Made by a program: the position numbers and the translations under genes. Under the pieces are notes generated by a model. The model did no database searches. It worked only from the letters and a program-made list of their open reading frames with translations, and was not told the DNA's origin. This document shows, piece after piece, positions 1 through 8,893 of a stretch of DNA of 64,000 bases (position 1 is its first letter; each line of letters opens with the position of its first letter). Origin of the DNA: Bacteroidota bacterium (GTDB lineage: Bacteria; Bacteroidota; Rhodothermia; JANXDC01); contig JANXDC010000015.1 of the NCBI GenBank assembly GCA_025059945.1, positions 120,053 through 184,052 on the forward strand, given 5' to 3'.

Positions 1-396
1 CGGAGGGGGGACGCGCTCGAAGGCCGCGGCCACGGAGCAAAGGAGCACGGGGGCGGGGCTTGCACGCAGCGCTAAGAGCGCCTCGCAGCGCCGGGCTAGG
101 CTGCCGGGATCGGGGAGTTGGTCGGGATTATAGGGTCTGGAGCCGCTTTCGGGAAGATATACGAGCTCCCATCCTAAAGTGGGCCCGTCGATCAACCAGC
201 GTCGCGCTTCTTCTTCGCTAGGCACCAAGATCCACAAGGGCCTTCGATAACGCCGATAGAAACGCTCCAGTAGCGCGGGCAACAAGGCTCCGGGAGCTCC
301 GCGCACCTGCACAAGCTCCCGTTGAAGTGCGCCCAGCCGCCCTAGCATCTGCTGGGCCGTTGGGGATCGCTCAAGGGCATGCTTGATCGCGTCCAT
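1..396 (-). CDS. mfd: Transcription-repair coupling factor Mfd, N-terminal part (runs off left edge)
   Basis: Translating the minus strand from the ATG at 396 gives an open frame of 132 codons that continues past base 1. It contains the phrases LPESGSRPYNPDQL and a later VLLCSVAAAFERVP, which match the UvrB-like N-terminal domain of Mfd (a Y/F-P-pattern followed by R..L..L...PVLV and a short ERVP-type end). Mfd removes RNA polymerase stalled at DNA lesions and recruits UvrA. The helicase and RNA polymerase-interacting domains would lie outside the window. The frame stays open upstream of the ATG with TTG codons, so the start is not certain. The family call rests on pattern recognition of only the first domain. 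Confidence 0.7.
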   Translation of the reverse strand, partial: MDAIKHALERSPTAQQMLGRLGALQRELVQVRGAPGALLPALLERFYRRYRRPLWILVPSEEEARRWLIDGPTLGWELVYLPESGSRPYNPDQLPDPGSLARRCEALLALRASPAPVLLCSVAAAFERVPPP

Positions 397-489
397 AATG
401 TGTCCGAAAGCCAAGGCCGGCCCATGCAACAGAGCCCAGACGGGCCTGGTTCCCCGTATAGGGATATCGGAGGCTAAGCGGGTTTACGC

Positions 490-523
490 TTGATCTTAGT
501 AGTAAAATATGTTATTATCATAT
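490..523. promoter_or_regulatory. AT-rich promoter with dyad, between mfd and the XRE regulator
   Basis: This AT-rich island stands out in a GC-rich window. On the plus strand TTG (490-492) is followed after 20 bases by TATTATCA (513-520), spaced like a Bacteroidota promoter for the regulator at 572. The dyad ATATG-N7-CATAT (507-523) overlaps that -7 box and would be a natural site for autoregulation. On the minus strand TATTTTAC (502-509) could serve mfd. All of this is motif reading, not measured. Confidence 0.35.
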
Positions 524-571
524 ACCAAAAAGAGCTATTACAGAGGCCCCTTGTAAGCACGCGAGCGTAGC

Positions 572-856
572 ATGCCTATTCAGTGTCGTCTGCGTCACCT
601 CATGGCCGAGCGCAAAATCCGGTCCGTGCGAGCCCTTGCCCTTGAAGTCCCGATCTCGTATCAGACGCTTAACGCGTTGTATAAGAACGAAACCACGCGC
701 ATCGATTTTCGCACCATCGAGGCGCTATGCCAGTACTTTCGGTGTCGGGTGGGGGATCTGTTGGTGTGGGACGGGGAGCCCCTTGAGAGCCCGGTTGCCC
801 GTCAGCCCGAACTCCGCTTGGTACGCCGTCCAAAGCGAGAGCTTTACGACTTGTGA
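572..856 (+). CDS. Small XRE/Cro-type HTH transcriptional regulator
   Basis: This 94-residue protein has a Cro/CI-type helix-turn-helix in residues 1-66. The pattern is RLRHLMAERKIRS, then SYQTLNALYKNETTRIDF, then IEALCQYFRCRVGDLL, as in short YozG-like XRE regulators. Such proteins bind operator DNA as dimers, often next to their own promoter. It lacks any effector or dimerisation domain beyond the HTH and has a short basic tail. It is a single gene, divergent from mfd and convergent with the peptidase gene, whose stop lies one base after its own. The dyad at 507-523 may be its operator. Its target genes cannot be told from the sequence. Confidence 0.8.
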   Translation: MPIQCRLRHLMAERKIRSVRALALEVPISYQTLNALYKNETTRIDFRTIEALCQYFRCRVGDLLVWDGEPLESPVARQPELRLVRRPKRELYDL

Positions 857-857
857 A

Positions 858-2237
858 TCAGGGGCTGCGGCGCCTTGCGGGTCGGGGCCAAATCATGAGG
901 CTTTCGTGCCCTTGCTCGTCGACGGCTTGCACGGCGAAAAAGTAGTTGTCCTTGGAGTATCCGACCAGCGTGACCTCGGTGCGGTTTCCCACGAAGAGCT
1001 TGCGCTCCCAAACTGGGGACGTCGTCTCGCGGATGAGCACGTAGTACCCGGCAAGATCCGGGGGTGTCGTCCCGGGCTTCCAGCGCAGGGTTGTGTCGTT
1101 GCTGAGCTCGCTGATGTCGATTTCTACCTCTTGGGGGGCGGCCGGGGCCCAAGCCAAATTGGCGACCACGGCCAGATTCAGGCGCGCCACCTGCGCCACG
1201 TAGGCGAAGTCGACGAACTCGGGCAGGTCCCCGAAGCTACGTCCGGCTTCCCTGCGCACGTTCTGATGTTGCCGATCGAAGTGCTCGTGCATCTCCGTAA
1301 GGCGAACCGCGGGGAAGCCTTGGCGGCTAAACGGGATGTGATCTCCTCCGCGCAGGAAGCGGTCTCGGCGGTAAATGAGCTTGACCTCGAAGTGATCCAC
1401 GTAGCGTTCCCCGACCTCTTTGATGTAACGGGCCAGCTGGCGCGCGGGGCTATCGTTTTCCCCTCCGATGCTCTGGCGCAGTTGGGCCTCTTCGGGTGTT
1501 TCGGCTGCGGGCACGCCTTCGGAGAAGACGCGCAGGCGTTGATTGTCTTTCAGTCCTCGATCGCCCTCGGTGTTGCCCACGATGTCATTGGTGATCATGG
1601 CGATGATGTTCCAGCCCTCCCGTTTGGCCCGCTGCGCCAGGTGTTCGGAGCCCAACAGGCCCTGCTCTTCCCCTGCAAAGGCGGCCAGCACGATCGTGGC
1701 GTCGTACTCGTAGCGGCTCAGAATGCGCGCCAGCTCCAGAACCACGGCCACGCCGGAGGCGTCGTCGTTGGCTCCGGGCGCATAGGAGGTGCTGTCCATG
1801 ACGTCGGAGGCGCGGCTGTCGTAATGGGCGCCCACCAAGATGACCTGCTTGTTTTGAGGGTCGCGGGCGGGCAGGATGCCCAGGATGTTCGCAAGTCGCA
1901 CGCGCCGATCGACGCGACGTCCGTCGGGGTTCAGGGTGAAGGTGTCCAGCTCAACGCGCAGCCGTCCCCCGGAGACCTGGCTGTAGCGGCGCATTTCGGC
2001 CTCGATCCACCGGGCGGCGGCGCCGATGCCCACGCGGGGGTCGCGCTGCGTGCTGAGCGTATGCCGGGTGTAAAAGGCGGCCAGCGTTCGGATCGTGCGC
2101 TCGATTTCGGCCGGGGAGACGGCCCGCACCATTTCCTCAATGCGAGGGTCCCGCCGGATCGTAACGGGTTGGGCCTCCGTCGAGGCGGGACCCAGATAAG
2201 CAAATGCGCAAACCCATAGCGTCTTGCTCCATCGCAT
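858..2237 (-). CDS. Secreted M28-family zinc metallopeptidase with C-terminal fibronectin-like domain
   Basis: The 459-residue product begins with a signal peptide (residues 1-23, ending ASTEAQ). The peptidase domain carries the M28 ligand pattern: GAHYDSRA (His), GANDDASG (bridging Asp), FAGEEQGLLGS (catalytic and ligand Glu), TNDIVGN (Asp) and a late HEHFDRQH (His). M28 enzymes are aminopeptidases or carboxypeptidases with two zinc ions; the substrate here is unknown. Residues of about 370-450 look like a fibronectin type III fold (SNDTTLRWKPGT, then YFFAVQAVDEQGHES), common in secreted peptidases of Bacteroidota. It is a single gene on the minus strand and probably acts in the periplasm or outside the cell. 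Confidence 0.88.
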   Translation of the reverse strand: MRWSKTLWVCAFAYLGPASTEAQPVTIRRDPRIEEMVRAVSPAEIERTIRTLAAFYTRHTLSTQRDPRVGIGAAARWIEAEMRRYSQVSGGRLRVELDTFTLNPDGRRVDRRVRLANILGILPARDPQNKQVILVGAHYDSRASDVMDSTSYAPGANDDASGVAVVLELARILSRYEYDATIVLAAFAGEEQGLLGSEHLAQRAKREGWNIIAMITNDIVGNTEGDRGLKDNQRLRVFSEGVPAAETPEEAQLRQSIGGENDSPARQLARYIKEVGERYVDHFEVKLIYRRDRFLRGGDHIPFSRQGFPAVRLTEMHEHFDRQHQNVRREAGRSFGDLPEFVDFAYVAQVARLNLAVVANLAWAPAAPQEVEIDISELSNDTTLRWKPGTTPPDLAGYYVLIRETTSPVWERKLFVGNRTEVTLVGYSKDNYFFAVQAVDEQGHESLMIWPRPARRRSP

Positions 2238-2331
2238 AGCCTAGATCCTCGGATTATCCCCCACCTATAAGCTACGGCCGGATGCGAGCGGCGCTCAAGA
2301 GCTCGAGGCTCCTTCTTAGAAGCCTCTTAGG

Positions 2332-2364
2332 TTGGCTGGGGGCGCAGGTGCTTTCGTACTTTTA
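2332..2364 (+). promoter_or_regulatory. Putative promoter of ffh
   Basis: TTG (2332-2334), a 22-base spacer and TACTTTTA (2357-2364) differ at one base from the Bacteroidota -7 consensus TAnnTTTG and lie 26 bases before the ffh ATG. This is a motif match only. Confidence 0.4.
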
Positions 2365-2390
2365 TGCAATAGGCTTGGAGAAGAGGGGCT

Positions 2391-3722
2391 ATGTTTGAGG
2401 AGCTCTCTCAGAAGCTAGAGGCCGCGCTCAAGACACTGCGCGGCGAGGGCCGCATCACGGAGCTCAACATCGCTGAGGCGATGCGCCAGGTGCGCCGGGC
2501 GCTACTTGAGGCGGACGTGCACTATCAAGTGGCGCGGGACTTTACCGAGCGCGTAAAGGAGCGCGCCTTAGGGCAGCGCGTCTATGCGCAGGTTTCGCCT
2601 GGGCAACAGTTTATCAAGATCGTCTACGATGAGCTGGTCGCGCTTCTCGGTGGGCAGCGCGAGGAGCTTCGCTTTAGCGCGCATCCGCCTACGGTGATCC
2701 TGATCGTGGGCTTACAGGGTTCGGGCAAGACGACCTTTTCGGCCAAACTTGCGGCGTATCTCAAGCGAAAAGGTCGCGCTCCTCTGCTGGTGGCGGCCGA
2801 CGTACATCGGCCTGCCGCCATAGAGCAGCTGCGTGCGCTAGGAGCACAGATTCAGGTGCCGGTTTTCAGCCTGGCCGGGGCCGAGGCCGTGCGCGTGGCC
2901 GAAGAGGGGGTTCGAGAGGCCCGACGCGCTGCGCGCGACGTGGTGATCCTGGACACGGCCGGCCGCTTGCACATCGATGAGGCCATGATGCAGGAGGTGG
3001 CGGCCATCAAGCGGGCCGTGCGGCCGCAGGAGACGCTCTTTGTGGTCGACAGTATGACCGGGCAGGACGCTGTGCGGGTGGCCAAGGCCTTCCAGGAACG
3101 GCTTGATTTCGACGGGGTGGTGCTGACAAAACTGGACGGAGATGCCCGCGGAGGGGCGGCTTTGTCGATCCGCTACGTGGTGCAGAAGCCCATAAAGTTC
3201 GCCTCAACGGGCGAGAGGCTCGATCAGCTGATGCCCTTTCATCCGGACCGCATGGCGCAGCGCATTTTGGGCTTTGGCGATGTGCTCTCGCTCGTGGAGC
3301 GGGCCCAAGAGCAGTACGATCGGGAGCAGGCCGCCTTGTTGGAGCGCAAGCTTCGCAAGGCAGAGTTCACCCTGGAGGACTTTTACGCGCAACTGGGGCA
3401 GATTCGCAAAATGGGCTCCTTGCGGGAGCTTCTTTCTATGATCCCGGGCGCACAGAAAGCCCTGCCCAAAGATTGGGATCTGGATGAGCGCGCTTTGCGC
3501 CGCATTGAGGCCATGATTTGTTCCATGACCCCGGAAGAGCGCCGGCATCCGGAGATCCTAAACGCGAGCCGGCGTCGTCGGATCGCGCAGGGAAGCGGGG
3601 TGGAGCTGCGCGAGGTAAACCAGTTCCTGCGCCAATTCGAAGAGCTGCGCCGCTGGATGAAGACCTGGCAGAAACTTGGCAAACAGGGCCGCACCTTGCG
3701 GGGCTTTCCGTTTTTTCGTTAA
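2391..3722 (+). CDS. ffh: Signal recognition particle GTPase Ffh
   Basis: Ffh binds signal sequences of nascent inner-membrane proteins with its M domain and, with 4.5S RNA and FtsY, delivers ribosomes to the membrane. The 443-residue product has the N domain (1-90), the G domain with P-loop GLQGSGKTTFSAK near residue 106, DTAGRL and TKLDGDARGG, and a C-terminal M domain from about 300 with methionines and the arginine-rich ASRRRRIAQGSG signature. The length is normal for the family. It starts at ATG 2391 and is the first gene of a long plus-strand run with rpsP. No SRP RNA gene was recognised in the window. Confidence 0.97.
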   Translation: MFEELSQKLEAALKTLRGEGRITELNIAEAMRQVRRALLEADVHYQVARDFTERVKERALGQRVYAQVSPGQQFIKIVYDELVALLGGQREELRFSAHPPTVILIVGLQGSGKTTFSAKLAAYLKRKGRAPLLVAADVHRPAAIEQLRALGAQIQVPVFSLAGAEAVRVAEEGVREARRAARDVVILDTAGRLHIDEAMMQEVAAIKRAVRPQETLFVVDSMTGQDAVRVAKAFQERLDFDGVVLTKLDGDARGGAALSIRYVVQKPIKFASTGERLDQLMPFHPDRMAQRILGFGDVLSLVERAQEQYDREQAALLERKLRKAEFTLEDFYAQLGQIRKMGSLRELLSMIPGAQKALPKDWDLDERALRRIEAMICSMTPEERRHPEILNASRRRRIAQGSGVELREVNQFLRQFEELRRWMKTWQKLGKQGRTLRGFPFFR

Positions 3723-3756
3723 CTTAAAGATCCCGACAAAATAAGGAGGCGCTCTT

Positions 3757-4215
3757 TTGGCCGTTAAACTGCGTTTGCGGCGCCTGGGGCGCAAAAAACG
3801 GCCGGTCTACGAGCTTGTGGCCGCCGATGCGCGCGCGCCCCGTGACGGACGCTTCATTGAATCCTTGGGTCAGTACAATCCCTTGAGCGAACCGCCTGAA
3901 ATCCGGCTGAAAGAGGAGCGGGTGCTGTACTGGCTGCGCAACGGGGCCATTCCCACGGATACGGCCCGAAGCCTGCTCAGGCAGGCCGGAATCTTGCTCC
4001 GGTGGCACCTAGAGCGTTGGGGTAAAAGCCCGGAGGAGATTCAGGCCGCCTATGAGGCCTGGAAGGCGCAGCGGGAGGCCAAGCTGGAGGCCGTTCGGCA
4101 GAGGGTCATGATGCGCAAGGCAGAGCGTCTGGAGCAGGAACGCCGACTGGCCCAGCAACGAGCCGCCGCCCGGCAGGCTGCCGAAGCCGCAGCTGAGGGC
4201 GCAAGCGCCGAATGA
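3757..4215 (+). CDS. rpsP: 30S ribosomal protein bS16 with long C-terminal extension
   Basis: bS16 is a small-subunit assembly protein. Residues 1-80 match the family ([20 protein letters not shown], then [14 protein letters not shown]). The start is TTG at 3757, set by a good ribosome binding site AAGGAGG at 3743-3748 and by the conserved second residue. The protein has 152 residues against about 80-90 in most bacteria. The extra ~65 are a charged, probably helical tail rich in Arg, Gln, Ala and Glu, a lengthening typical of Bacteroidota S16. It sits between ffh and khpA-rimM-trmD-rplS, the usual order. Confidence 0.96.
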   Translation: MAVKLRLRRLGRKKRPVYELVAADARAPRDGRFIESLGQYNPLSEPPEIRLKEERVLYWLRNGAIPTDTARSLLRQAGILLRWHLERWGKSPEEIQAAYEAWKAQREAKLEAVRQRVMMRKAERLEQERRLAQQRAAARQAAEAAAEGASAE

Positions 4216-4300
4216 ACCTGTTAGCCCCGTCTTGCCCTCGCCCCAGGCTATAGCCATAGGCTCTGATCCTGGGCCGGGTTCGGATTAGGGGGAGGAAACC

Positions 4301-4558
4301 ATGAAAGATTTTGTGCTCCACATCGTGCAGCACCTGGTTGATCATCCGGAAGCGGTGTACGTGCGCGATGAGCTTGGCGCGGATGGGCGGGTGGTGTATC
4401 ATCTGCGGGTTGATCCGCGGGATGTGGGCAAGGTGATCGGCAAGGGCGGAAAAACGGCGCAGGCGCTCCGGTTACTGCTTGCTGCTGCCGCCGCTCGGCG
4501 GGGGCAGCGGGCTCGGCTTTTGATCGCCGACGCACGATCCGATCGTACTCCGTCATGA
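4301..4558 (+). CDS. khpA: KH-domain RNA-binding protein KhpA
   Basis: This 85-residue single KH domain carries the GxxG loop in GKVIGKGGKTAQALR. KhpA proteins bind RNA, often as partners of KhpB/EloR, and have been linked to cell elongation and ribosome function. The place between rpsP and rimM is the usual one. A strong purine-rich ribosome binding site (GGGGGAGGAAA) precedes ATG 4301. The stop codon overlaps the rimM start (ATGA), so translation of the two is probably coupled. The 85-base gap before it holds an imperfect hairpin (CCCAGG 4242-4247 with CCTGGG 4268-4273) of unknown meaning. Confidence 0.92.
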   Translation: MKDFVLHIVQHLVDHPEAVYVRDELGADGRVVYHLRVDPRDVGKVIGKGGKTAQALRLLLAAAAARRGQRARLLIADARSDRTPS

Positions 4559-5088
4559 TCTCGCCCGAGCAGTTGTGCTTGATCGGGCGCATCCGCCGTA
4601 GTCACGGGTTGCGCGGTGAAGTGCGGGTTTATCCCGAGACGGATTTTCCGGAGCGATTTGGCAAGCTTGAGCAAGTTTACATAGGGCCGGATCCGACTCG
4701 GGCGCGGCCGATGCGCGTAGAGCGGGTGCGCTTGGAGCTTACGCATCGGCTTCCCGTGGTACTCAAGCTGGCTGGCGTGCTCACTCGGACGCAGGCCGAC
4801 ACCCTTGTAGGTATGTCCCTCTACATCCCCGAGGAGGAGCTTTGGCCCCTTCCGGAGGATAAGGTTTACATCCACGACATCCTCGGCGCCCAAGTAGAGA
4901 CGGAAGACGGACAATATTGGGGGCAGGTTCAGGATGTGTTGCGGATGCCGGCGCAGGATGTATACCAAATTCGGCGACCCGATGGGCGTTTGGTGTTGTT
5001 GCCGGCTGTGGAGGCCTTTGTGCTAGAGGTGGACGTTCAGAGGCGTCGGCTTTTGGTGCGCCCCCCTGAGGGGCTGTTGGACCTCTGA
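4555..5088 (+). CDS. rimM: Ribosome maturation factor RimM
   Basis: RimM assists maturation of the 30S head through contact with uS19 and 16S rRNA. The 177-residue product shows the N-terminal RimM domain ([20 protein letters not shown]) and the C-terminal PRC-barrel ([19 protein letters not shown]). The start ATG at 4555 overlaps the khpA stop and its own stop overlaps trmD. Both overlaps fit a tightly coupled rpsP-khpA-rimM-trmD-rplS operon. Confidence 0.95.
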   Translation: MISPEQLCLIGRIRRSHGLRGEVRVYPETDFPERFGKLEQVYIGPDPTRARPMRVERVRLELTHRLPVVLKLAGVLTRTQADTLVGMSLYIPEEELWPLPEDKVYIHDILGAQVETEDGQYWGQVQDVLRMPAQDVYQIRRPDGRLVLLPAVEAFVLEVDVQRRRLLVRPPEGLLDL

Positions 5089-5780
5089 TGCGGGTCGATA
5101 TCATCAGCGCCGTGCCCGGGCTTCTTGAGGGTCCGCTGCGGCACGGGGTGTTTCGGCGGGCCCAGGAGCGAGGCAGACTCGAGGTGATGGTGCACAACCT
5201 GCGCGACTACGGAATCGGCCGCTACAGGCAGATCGACGATTATCCCTATGGCGGCGGGGCGGGCATGGTCTTGCGGCCAGAGCCTATTTTCGCCTGCGTC
5301 GAGCGTCTCATGGCCGAGCGGTCCTATGATGAGGTAATCTACCTTACGCCCGATGGCGTTCGTCTCACGCAGGCCTTGGTTAACGAGTTGTCGCTAAAAG
5401 AGAACCTCATCGTGCTCTGTGGGCATTACAAGGGGGTCGACGAGCGGGTGCGCCAGCGCCTGGTAACGCGCGAGATCTCGATCGGAGATTATGTGCTCTC
5501 CGGAGGGGAGTTGGCAGCTTTGGTCTTGCTGGACGCCGTGGTGCGCCTGTTGCCCGGGGTGCTGGGGGATGCTGAGTCTGCGCTCACGGACTCTTTTCAA
5601 GCGGGTATGTTGGACGCGCCCTGGTATACGCGTCCGGCTGAATTTCGCGGCATGCGCGTGCCCGAGGTGCTGCGCTCGGGAAATCATGAGGCGATTCGGC
5701 GCTGGCGCGAGGAACAGGCCCTGCAGCGTACACGTGCGCGTCGGCCGGACCTGTTAGAGGATTCAGAAGCCCAAGCATAA
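5088..5780 (+). CDS. trmD: tRNA (guanine-37-N1)-methyltransferase TrmD
   Basis: TrmD transfers a methyl group from S-adenosylmethionine to G37 of tRNAs, which prevents +1 frameshifting. The 230-residue product has the SPOUT trefoil-knot signatures [21 protein letters not shown]-like [14 protein letters not shown] and [16 protein letters not shown], and a C-terminal domain with [13 protein letters not shown]. Its ATG shares one base with the rimM stop codon (TGATG). Homocysteine produced from the methyl donor cycle would be handled by AhcY, encoded much later in the window. Confidence 0.96.
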   Translation: MRVDIISAVPGLLEGPLRHGVFRRAQERGRLEVMVHNLRDYGIGRYRQIDDYPYGGGAGMVLRPEPIFACVERLMAERSYDEVIYLTPDGVRLTQALVNELSLKENLIVLCGHYKGVDERVRQRLVTREISIGDYVLSGGELAALVLLDAVVRLLPGVLGDAESALTDSFQAGMLDAPWYTRPAEFRGMRVPEVLRSGNHEAIRRWREEQALQRTRARRPDLLEDSEAQA

Positions 5781-5791
5781 GGAAACGGACC

Positions 5792-6160
5792 ATGGAACAG
5801 CTGATGCGGATAGTGGAAGCCACGCAGCTTCGCGATGACATCCCCGCTTTTCGCCCGGGGGACACGATCAACGTGCATGTGCGCGTGATCGAAGGCGATA
5901 AAGAGCGCATCCAGCAGTTTCAGGGGGTCGTGATCGCCATTCGGGGCGAGGGGGCCAAGAAAACCTTTACGGTGCGCAAGGTCTCCGATGGCGTAGGGGT
6001 AGAGCGGATCTTCCCCCTCTACTCCCCCCGTATCGCCAAAATCGAGCTCATCCGGCAGGGCCGCGTGCGGCGCGCCAAGCTCTACTACCTGCGAGGGCTG
6101 CAGGGCAAGGCTGCGCGCATTCGGGAAAGACGGCCCACCTCGACAGATAACGGCGGGTGA
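5792..6160 (+). CDS. rplS: 50S ribosomal protein bL19
   Basis: bL19 sits at the interface of the ribosomal subunits. The 122-residue product has [30 protein letters not shown] and the RRAKLYYLR signature. It follows trmD by 11 bases. Its stop codon overlaps the GTG start of mqnA (GTGA), so a menaquinone gene is attached to this ribosomal operon. Confidence 0.97.
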   Translation: MEQLMRIVEATQLRDDIPAFRPGDTINVHVRVIEGDKERIQQFQGVVIAIRGEGAKKTFTVRKVSDGVGVERIFPLYSPRIAKIELIRQGRVRRAKLYYLRGLQGKAARIRERRPTSTDNGG

Positions 6161-6987
6161 CGGATCGAGTCTACACGCGTCGGGTTGCGATCTGGGACTT
6201 GCCAGCAGCCCGCCTTTGGGCTTGGGCAGCCGAGCGCTTCCACTCCTCAGGGGTCCGCTTTGCCGTTTGCCTCGGCAGTCCGGCTCAATGCACCGAATGG
6301 CTGCGCAGCGGGCAGGTAGAGCTCGGGCTGCTGTCTCCTTTGGAGTACGCTCGCCATCAAGAGCACTACGAGCTCGTTCCCGGTGTCTCGATCAGCACCC
6401 AGAGCGCCAACCCAGCCGCGCGCCTGTTTCTGGGGCGTCCCCTAGATCAGATCCAGAGCATCGCGCTCGATCCCCGAGCCCTTGGGGAGGCCGTGATCGC
6501 GTACGTGGTGCTTCTGGAGCACTATCAGCGAAAGCCGGTCTTTGTGCCCCTGCGGAGGCCAGATTTGGAGGAAGGGCTGCGCAGAGCGGATGCTGTGCTC
6601 CTGGTGGGGGAAGAGGCCTTGCTGACGCGTTTTCCGGGGGTTGTGCTCGATCTGGGTCAGGAGTGGTTCGAGCTGACCGCTATGCCCCTGGTGTGGGCCT
6701 TATGGGCTGCGCCCACGGGGGGGCTGGATGATCCCACGGTAAGGGCCCTGGTGGAGCTCCGGCAGTGGGCCGATGCGCATCGGGGGGAATACCTGCGCAC
6801 CTTAGAGCCCGCGCCCCCCTACCGGGACTATTGGGAACAGGTGCGCATAGACCTCGATCCATACCTCCAGGCGGGTCTGGAGACCCTTTTGGAATACTGC
6901 TTTCTGCACGGGCTTCTGGATGAGTTCCCGATGCTGGATTTTTACCGTTACTCTCCCCCTGATACCGAGCCCAGGAGCGCCCCGTGA
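6157..6987 (+). CDS. mqnA: Chorismate dehydratase MqnA (futalosine menaquinone pathway)
   Basis: MqnA removes water from chorismate to give 3-[(1-carboxyvinyl)oxy]benzoate, the entry step of the futalosine route to menaquinone. The 276-residue protein is a periplasmic-binding-protein-like fold without a signal peptide. Recognisable parts are [21 protein letters not shown], the [17 protein letters not shown] segment with conserved serine, [16 protein letters not shown] and the late [10 protein letters not shown] region. The start is GTG 6157, overlapping the rplS stop by four bases; its own stop overlaps the smpB GTG in the same way. The partner gene mqnD lies at 43.3-44.2 kb; mqnB and mqnC are not in the window. 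Confidence 0.86.
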   Translation: MTDRVYTRRVAIWDLPAARLWAWAAERFHSSGVRFAVCLGSPAQCTEWLRSGQVELGLLSPLEYARHQEHYELVPGVSISTQSANPAARLFLGRPLDQIQSIALDPRALGEAVIAYVVLLEHYQRKPVFVPLRRPDLEEGLRRADAVLLVGEEALLTRFPGVVLDLGQEWFELTAMPLVWALWAAPTGGLDDPTVRALVELRQWADAHRGEYLRTLEPAPPYRDYWEQVRIDLDPYLQAGLETLLEYCFLHGLLDEFPMLDFYRYSPPDTEPRSAP

Positions 6988-7448
6988 CCGGCCCCGGCCA
7001 ACATACCGTTGCGACCAACCGCAAAGCCCGTCACGAATACGAGATCTTGGAGACCCTAGAGGCCGGGATCGCGCTAGCGGGCACGGAGGTGAAGGCGCTG
7101 CGGCAAGGCAAGGCCAACATTCAAGACGCCTACGCCACGATCGAAAACGGCGAGGTCTGGCTGCGGAATATGCACATCAGCCCCTATGAGTTCGGCAACC
7201 GCTACAATCACGACCCCCTGCGGCCCCGCAAGCTGCTTCTGCACAAGCGGGAGATTATGCGCCTATACGGCAAAACCCGCGAGCGGGGGCTAACGCTCAT
7301 TCCGCTGCGGATTTATTTCAAACGGGGATGGGCAAAAGTGGAGCTTGCCCTCGTGCGGGGCAAGCGGCAGTATGATCGTCGAGCCGAGATCGCCGAACGC
7401 GAGGCCAAGCGGGAACTGGAGCGACTGCTAAAACGCCACCGCGCGTAG
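6984..7448 (+). CDS. smpB: SsrA-binding protein SmpB
   Basis: SmpB binds tmRNA and brings it to stalled ribosomes for trans-translation. The 154-residue product has the family core [34 protein letters not shown] and [17 protein letters not shown], followed by the basic C-terminal tail that enters the mRNA channel. The start is GTG 6984, overlapping the mqnA stop. No tmRNA gene was recognised nearby. Confidence 0.96.
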   Translation: MTGPGQHTVATNRKARHEYEILETLEAGIALAGTEVKALRQGKANIQDAYATIENGEVWLRNMHISPYEFGNRYNHDPLRPRKLLLHKREIMRLYGKTRERGLTLIPLRIYFKRGWAKVELALVRGKRQYDRRAEIAEREAKRELERLLKRHRA

Positions 7449-7478
7449 CCAAGACCGCGTCGGCCGGGCGGGTGTGCG

Positions 7479-7569
7479 TGGCGGAGGGGGTGGGATTCGA
7501 ACCCACGAGGCCCCGGTGGGGCCTGCCGGTTTTCAAGACCGGTGCATTCAACCGCTCTGCCACCCCTCC
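7479..7569 (-). tRNA. tRNA-Ser (anticodon UGA), CCA encoded
   Basis: On the minus strand the acceptor stem GGAGGGG (7563-7569) pairs with CCCCTCC (7483-7489). The anticodon stem CCGGT/ACCGG encloses the loop CTTGAAA, with anticodon TGA complementary to 7533-7535. The long variable arm GCAGGCCCCACCGGGGCC is typical of serine tRNAs, and the T-arm has GGGTTCGAATCCC. The discriminator G at 7482 and a genome-encoded CCA (7479-7481) follow. It lies against the direction of the genes around it, so it needs its own minus-strand promoter. Confidence 0.97.
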
Positions 7570-7608
7570 GGACCATAAAGTTACAAAGGACCCAAGTTCC
7601 GAGGAAGC

Positions 7609-7640
7609 TTTTCCGGCCGCGACAGGGCGTCGTATTTTGC
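7609..7640 (+). promoter_or_regulatory. Putative promoter of tyrS
   Basis: TTTT (7609-7612), a 20-base spacer and TATTTTGC (7633-7640) resemble the Bacteroidota promoter and end 35 bases before the tyrS ATG. The 13 bases GGCGTCGTATTTT around the box recur upstream of mraZ (22580-22592). Motif match only. Confidence 0.4.
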
Positions 7641-7675
7641 ATGTCTCCAGTCCGGTTAGCTGCGTACTAAAGCCT

Positions 7676-8893
7676 ATGGTCTTTCCACCGATCGAAGTGC
7701 AGTTGCGGCTTATCCGCCGAGGGGTGGCGGAGATCATCTCCGAACAGGAGCTCGTGCAGAAGCTGCGACGCGCCGAGGACACAGGCAGGCCGCTGGTGGT
7801 CAAGCTCGGCTGCGACCCGAGTCGGCCCGATTTGCACCTGGGCCACAGCGTGGTGCTGCGCAAGCTTCGGCAGTTTCAGGATCTGGGACACGAGGCCGTG
7901 CTCGTAATCGGGGATTTTACCGGCATGATCGGAGATCCCACGGGCAGAAGCAAAACCCGTCCGGCGCTGTCGCTGGAGGAGACGCGCCGCAACGGGCAGA
8001 CGTACTTCGAGCAGGCGAGCAAGATCCTGGATCCCGAGCGTACGCGCATCGTCTACAACTCCGCCTGGTTGGCCTCGATGACGTTCGCCGACGTGATCCG
8101 GCTTGCGAGCAAATACACCGTGGCGCGCATGCTGGAGCGCGACGATTTCCAGAAGCGCTACCGAACCGGAGAGGCCATCGGCATCCATGAGTTCCTCTAC
8201 CCCCTGGCGCAGGCCCAGGACTCCGTTTTTCTGAAAGCGGACGTAGAGCTGGGAGGCACCGATCAAAAGTTCAATCTGCTTGTAGGGCGCGACATCCAGC
8301 GGGAGTCCGGTCAGGAGCCTCAGGTCTGCGTGCTGTTGCCTATTTTGGAGGGCACCGACGGGGTCGAGAAGATGTCCAAATCGCTCGGCAACTACATCGC
8401 CTTAAACGAGGCCCCGGAGCAGATGTACGGCAAGGTGCTTTCGATCCCGGATCATCTGATTTACCGGTATTTCGAACTCGCCACCGACGTGCCCGAGGAG
8501 GAGCTTCCGCAGCTTGCGGCCTGGGCCCAGCGCACACCGCGCGACGCCAAACACCACCTGGCCTGGACGATCGTGCGCATGTATCACGGTCCGGAGGCCG
8601 CCGACCGGGCGCGAGCGCACTTTGAGCGGCTCTTCGTGCGCCGGGAGATCCCCGAAGAGGTGCCCGAATGGAGGGCCCCTGAGGCGCAAATGCCGCTTGC
8701 GCAGCTGCTGCGTCAGTCGGGTCTGAGCACCTCCACCTCGGAGGCGCGCCGTTTGATCGAGCAAGGGGGGGTGCGCGTGGAGGGTCAGCCGGTCACAGAT
8801 CCGGGAGCCGTATTGGAGGTGCGGCAGCCGGTCTTGATTCGGGTCGGTAAGCGGCGCTTTGTGCGGGTCCTGCCCCCATTAGAGCATTCATGA
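7676..8893 (+). CDS. tyrS: Tyrosyl-tRNA synthetase
   Basis: TyrRS charges tRNA-Tyr. The 405-residue product has the class I signatures HLGH (residues 54-57) and KMSKS, the tyrosine-pocket stretch [13 protein letters not shown], and a C-terminal S4 RNA-binding domain ([20 protein letters not shown]). The frame is open far upstream, through the antisense of the tRNA, but ATG 7676 is the first start that gives a normal-length protein ([10 protein letters not shown]). The stop overlaps the next gene (ATGA), so the glycosyltransferase is probably translated with it. Confidence 0.95.
   Translation: MVFPPIEVQLRLIRRGVAEIISEQELVQKLRRAEDTGRPLVVKLGCDPSRPDLHLGHSVVLRKLRQFQDLGHEAVLVIGDFTGMIGDPTGRSKTRPALSLEETRRNGQTYFEQASKILDPERTRIVYNSAWLASMTFADVIRLASKYTVARMLERDDFQKRYRTGEAIGIHEFLYPLAQAQDSVFLKADVELGGTDQKFNLLVGRDIQRESGQEPQVCVLLPILEGTDGVEKMSKSLGNYIALNEAPEQMYGKVLSIPDHLIYRYFELATDVPEEELPQLAAWAQRTPRDAKHHLAWTIVRMYHGPEAADRARAHFERLFVRREIPEEVPEWRAPEAQMPLAQLLRQSGLSTSTSEARRLIEQGGVRVEGQPVTDPGAVLEVRQPVLIRVGKRRFVRVLPPLEHS

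Noticed and set aside
636..2219. 527-codon open frame opposite the M28 peptidase
   Set aside because: It overlaps the peptidase almost entirely, has no recognisable domain and begins inside the XRE gene. Long antisense frames are common at this GC content.
4242..4273. Hairpin in the rpsP-khpA gap as a terminator or riboswitch
   Set aside because: CCCAGG/CCTGGG is weak and has no T-run, and no riboswitch core is recognisable.
6977..7480. Search for tmRNA or SRP RNA next to smpB and ffh
   Set aside because: No tmRNA or SRP RNA signature was seen in the gaps near these genes.
7472..7675. N-terminal extension of tyrS through the tRNA
   Set aside because: The 68 extra codons are read from the antisense of tRNA-Ser and give a sequence unlike any TyrRS; ATG 7676 gives the normal length.
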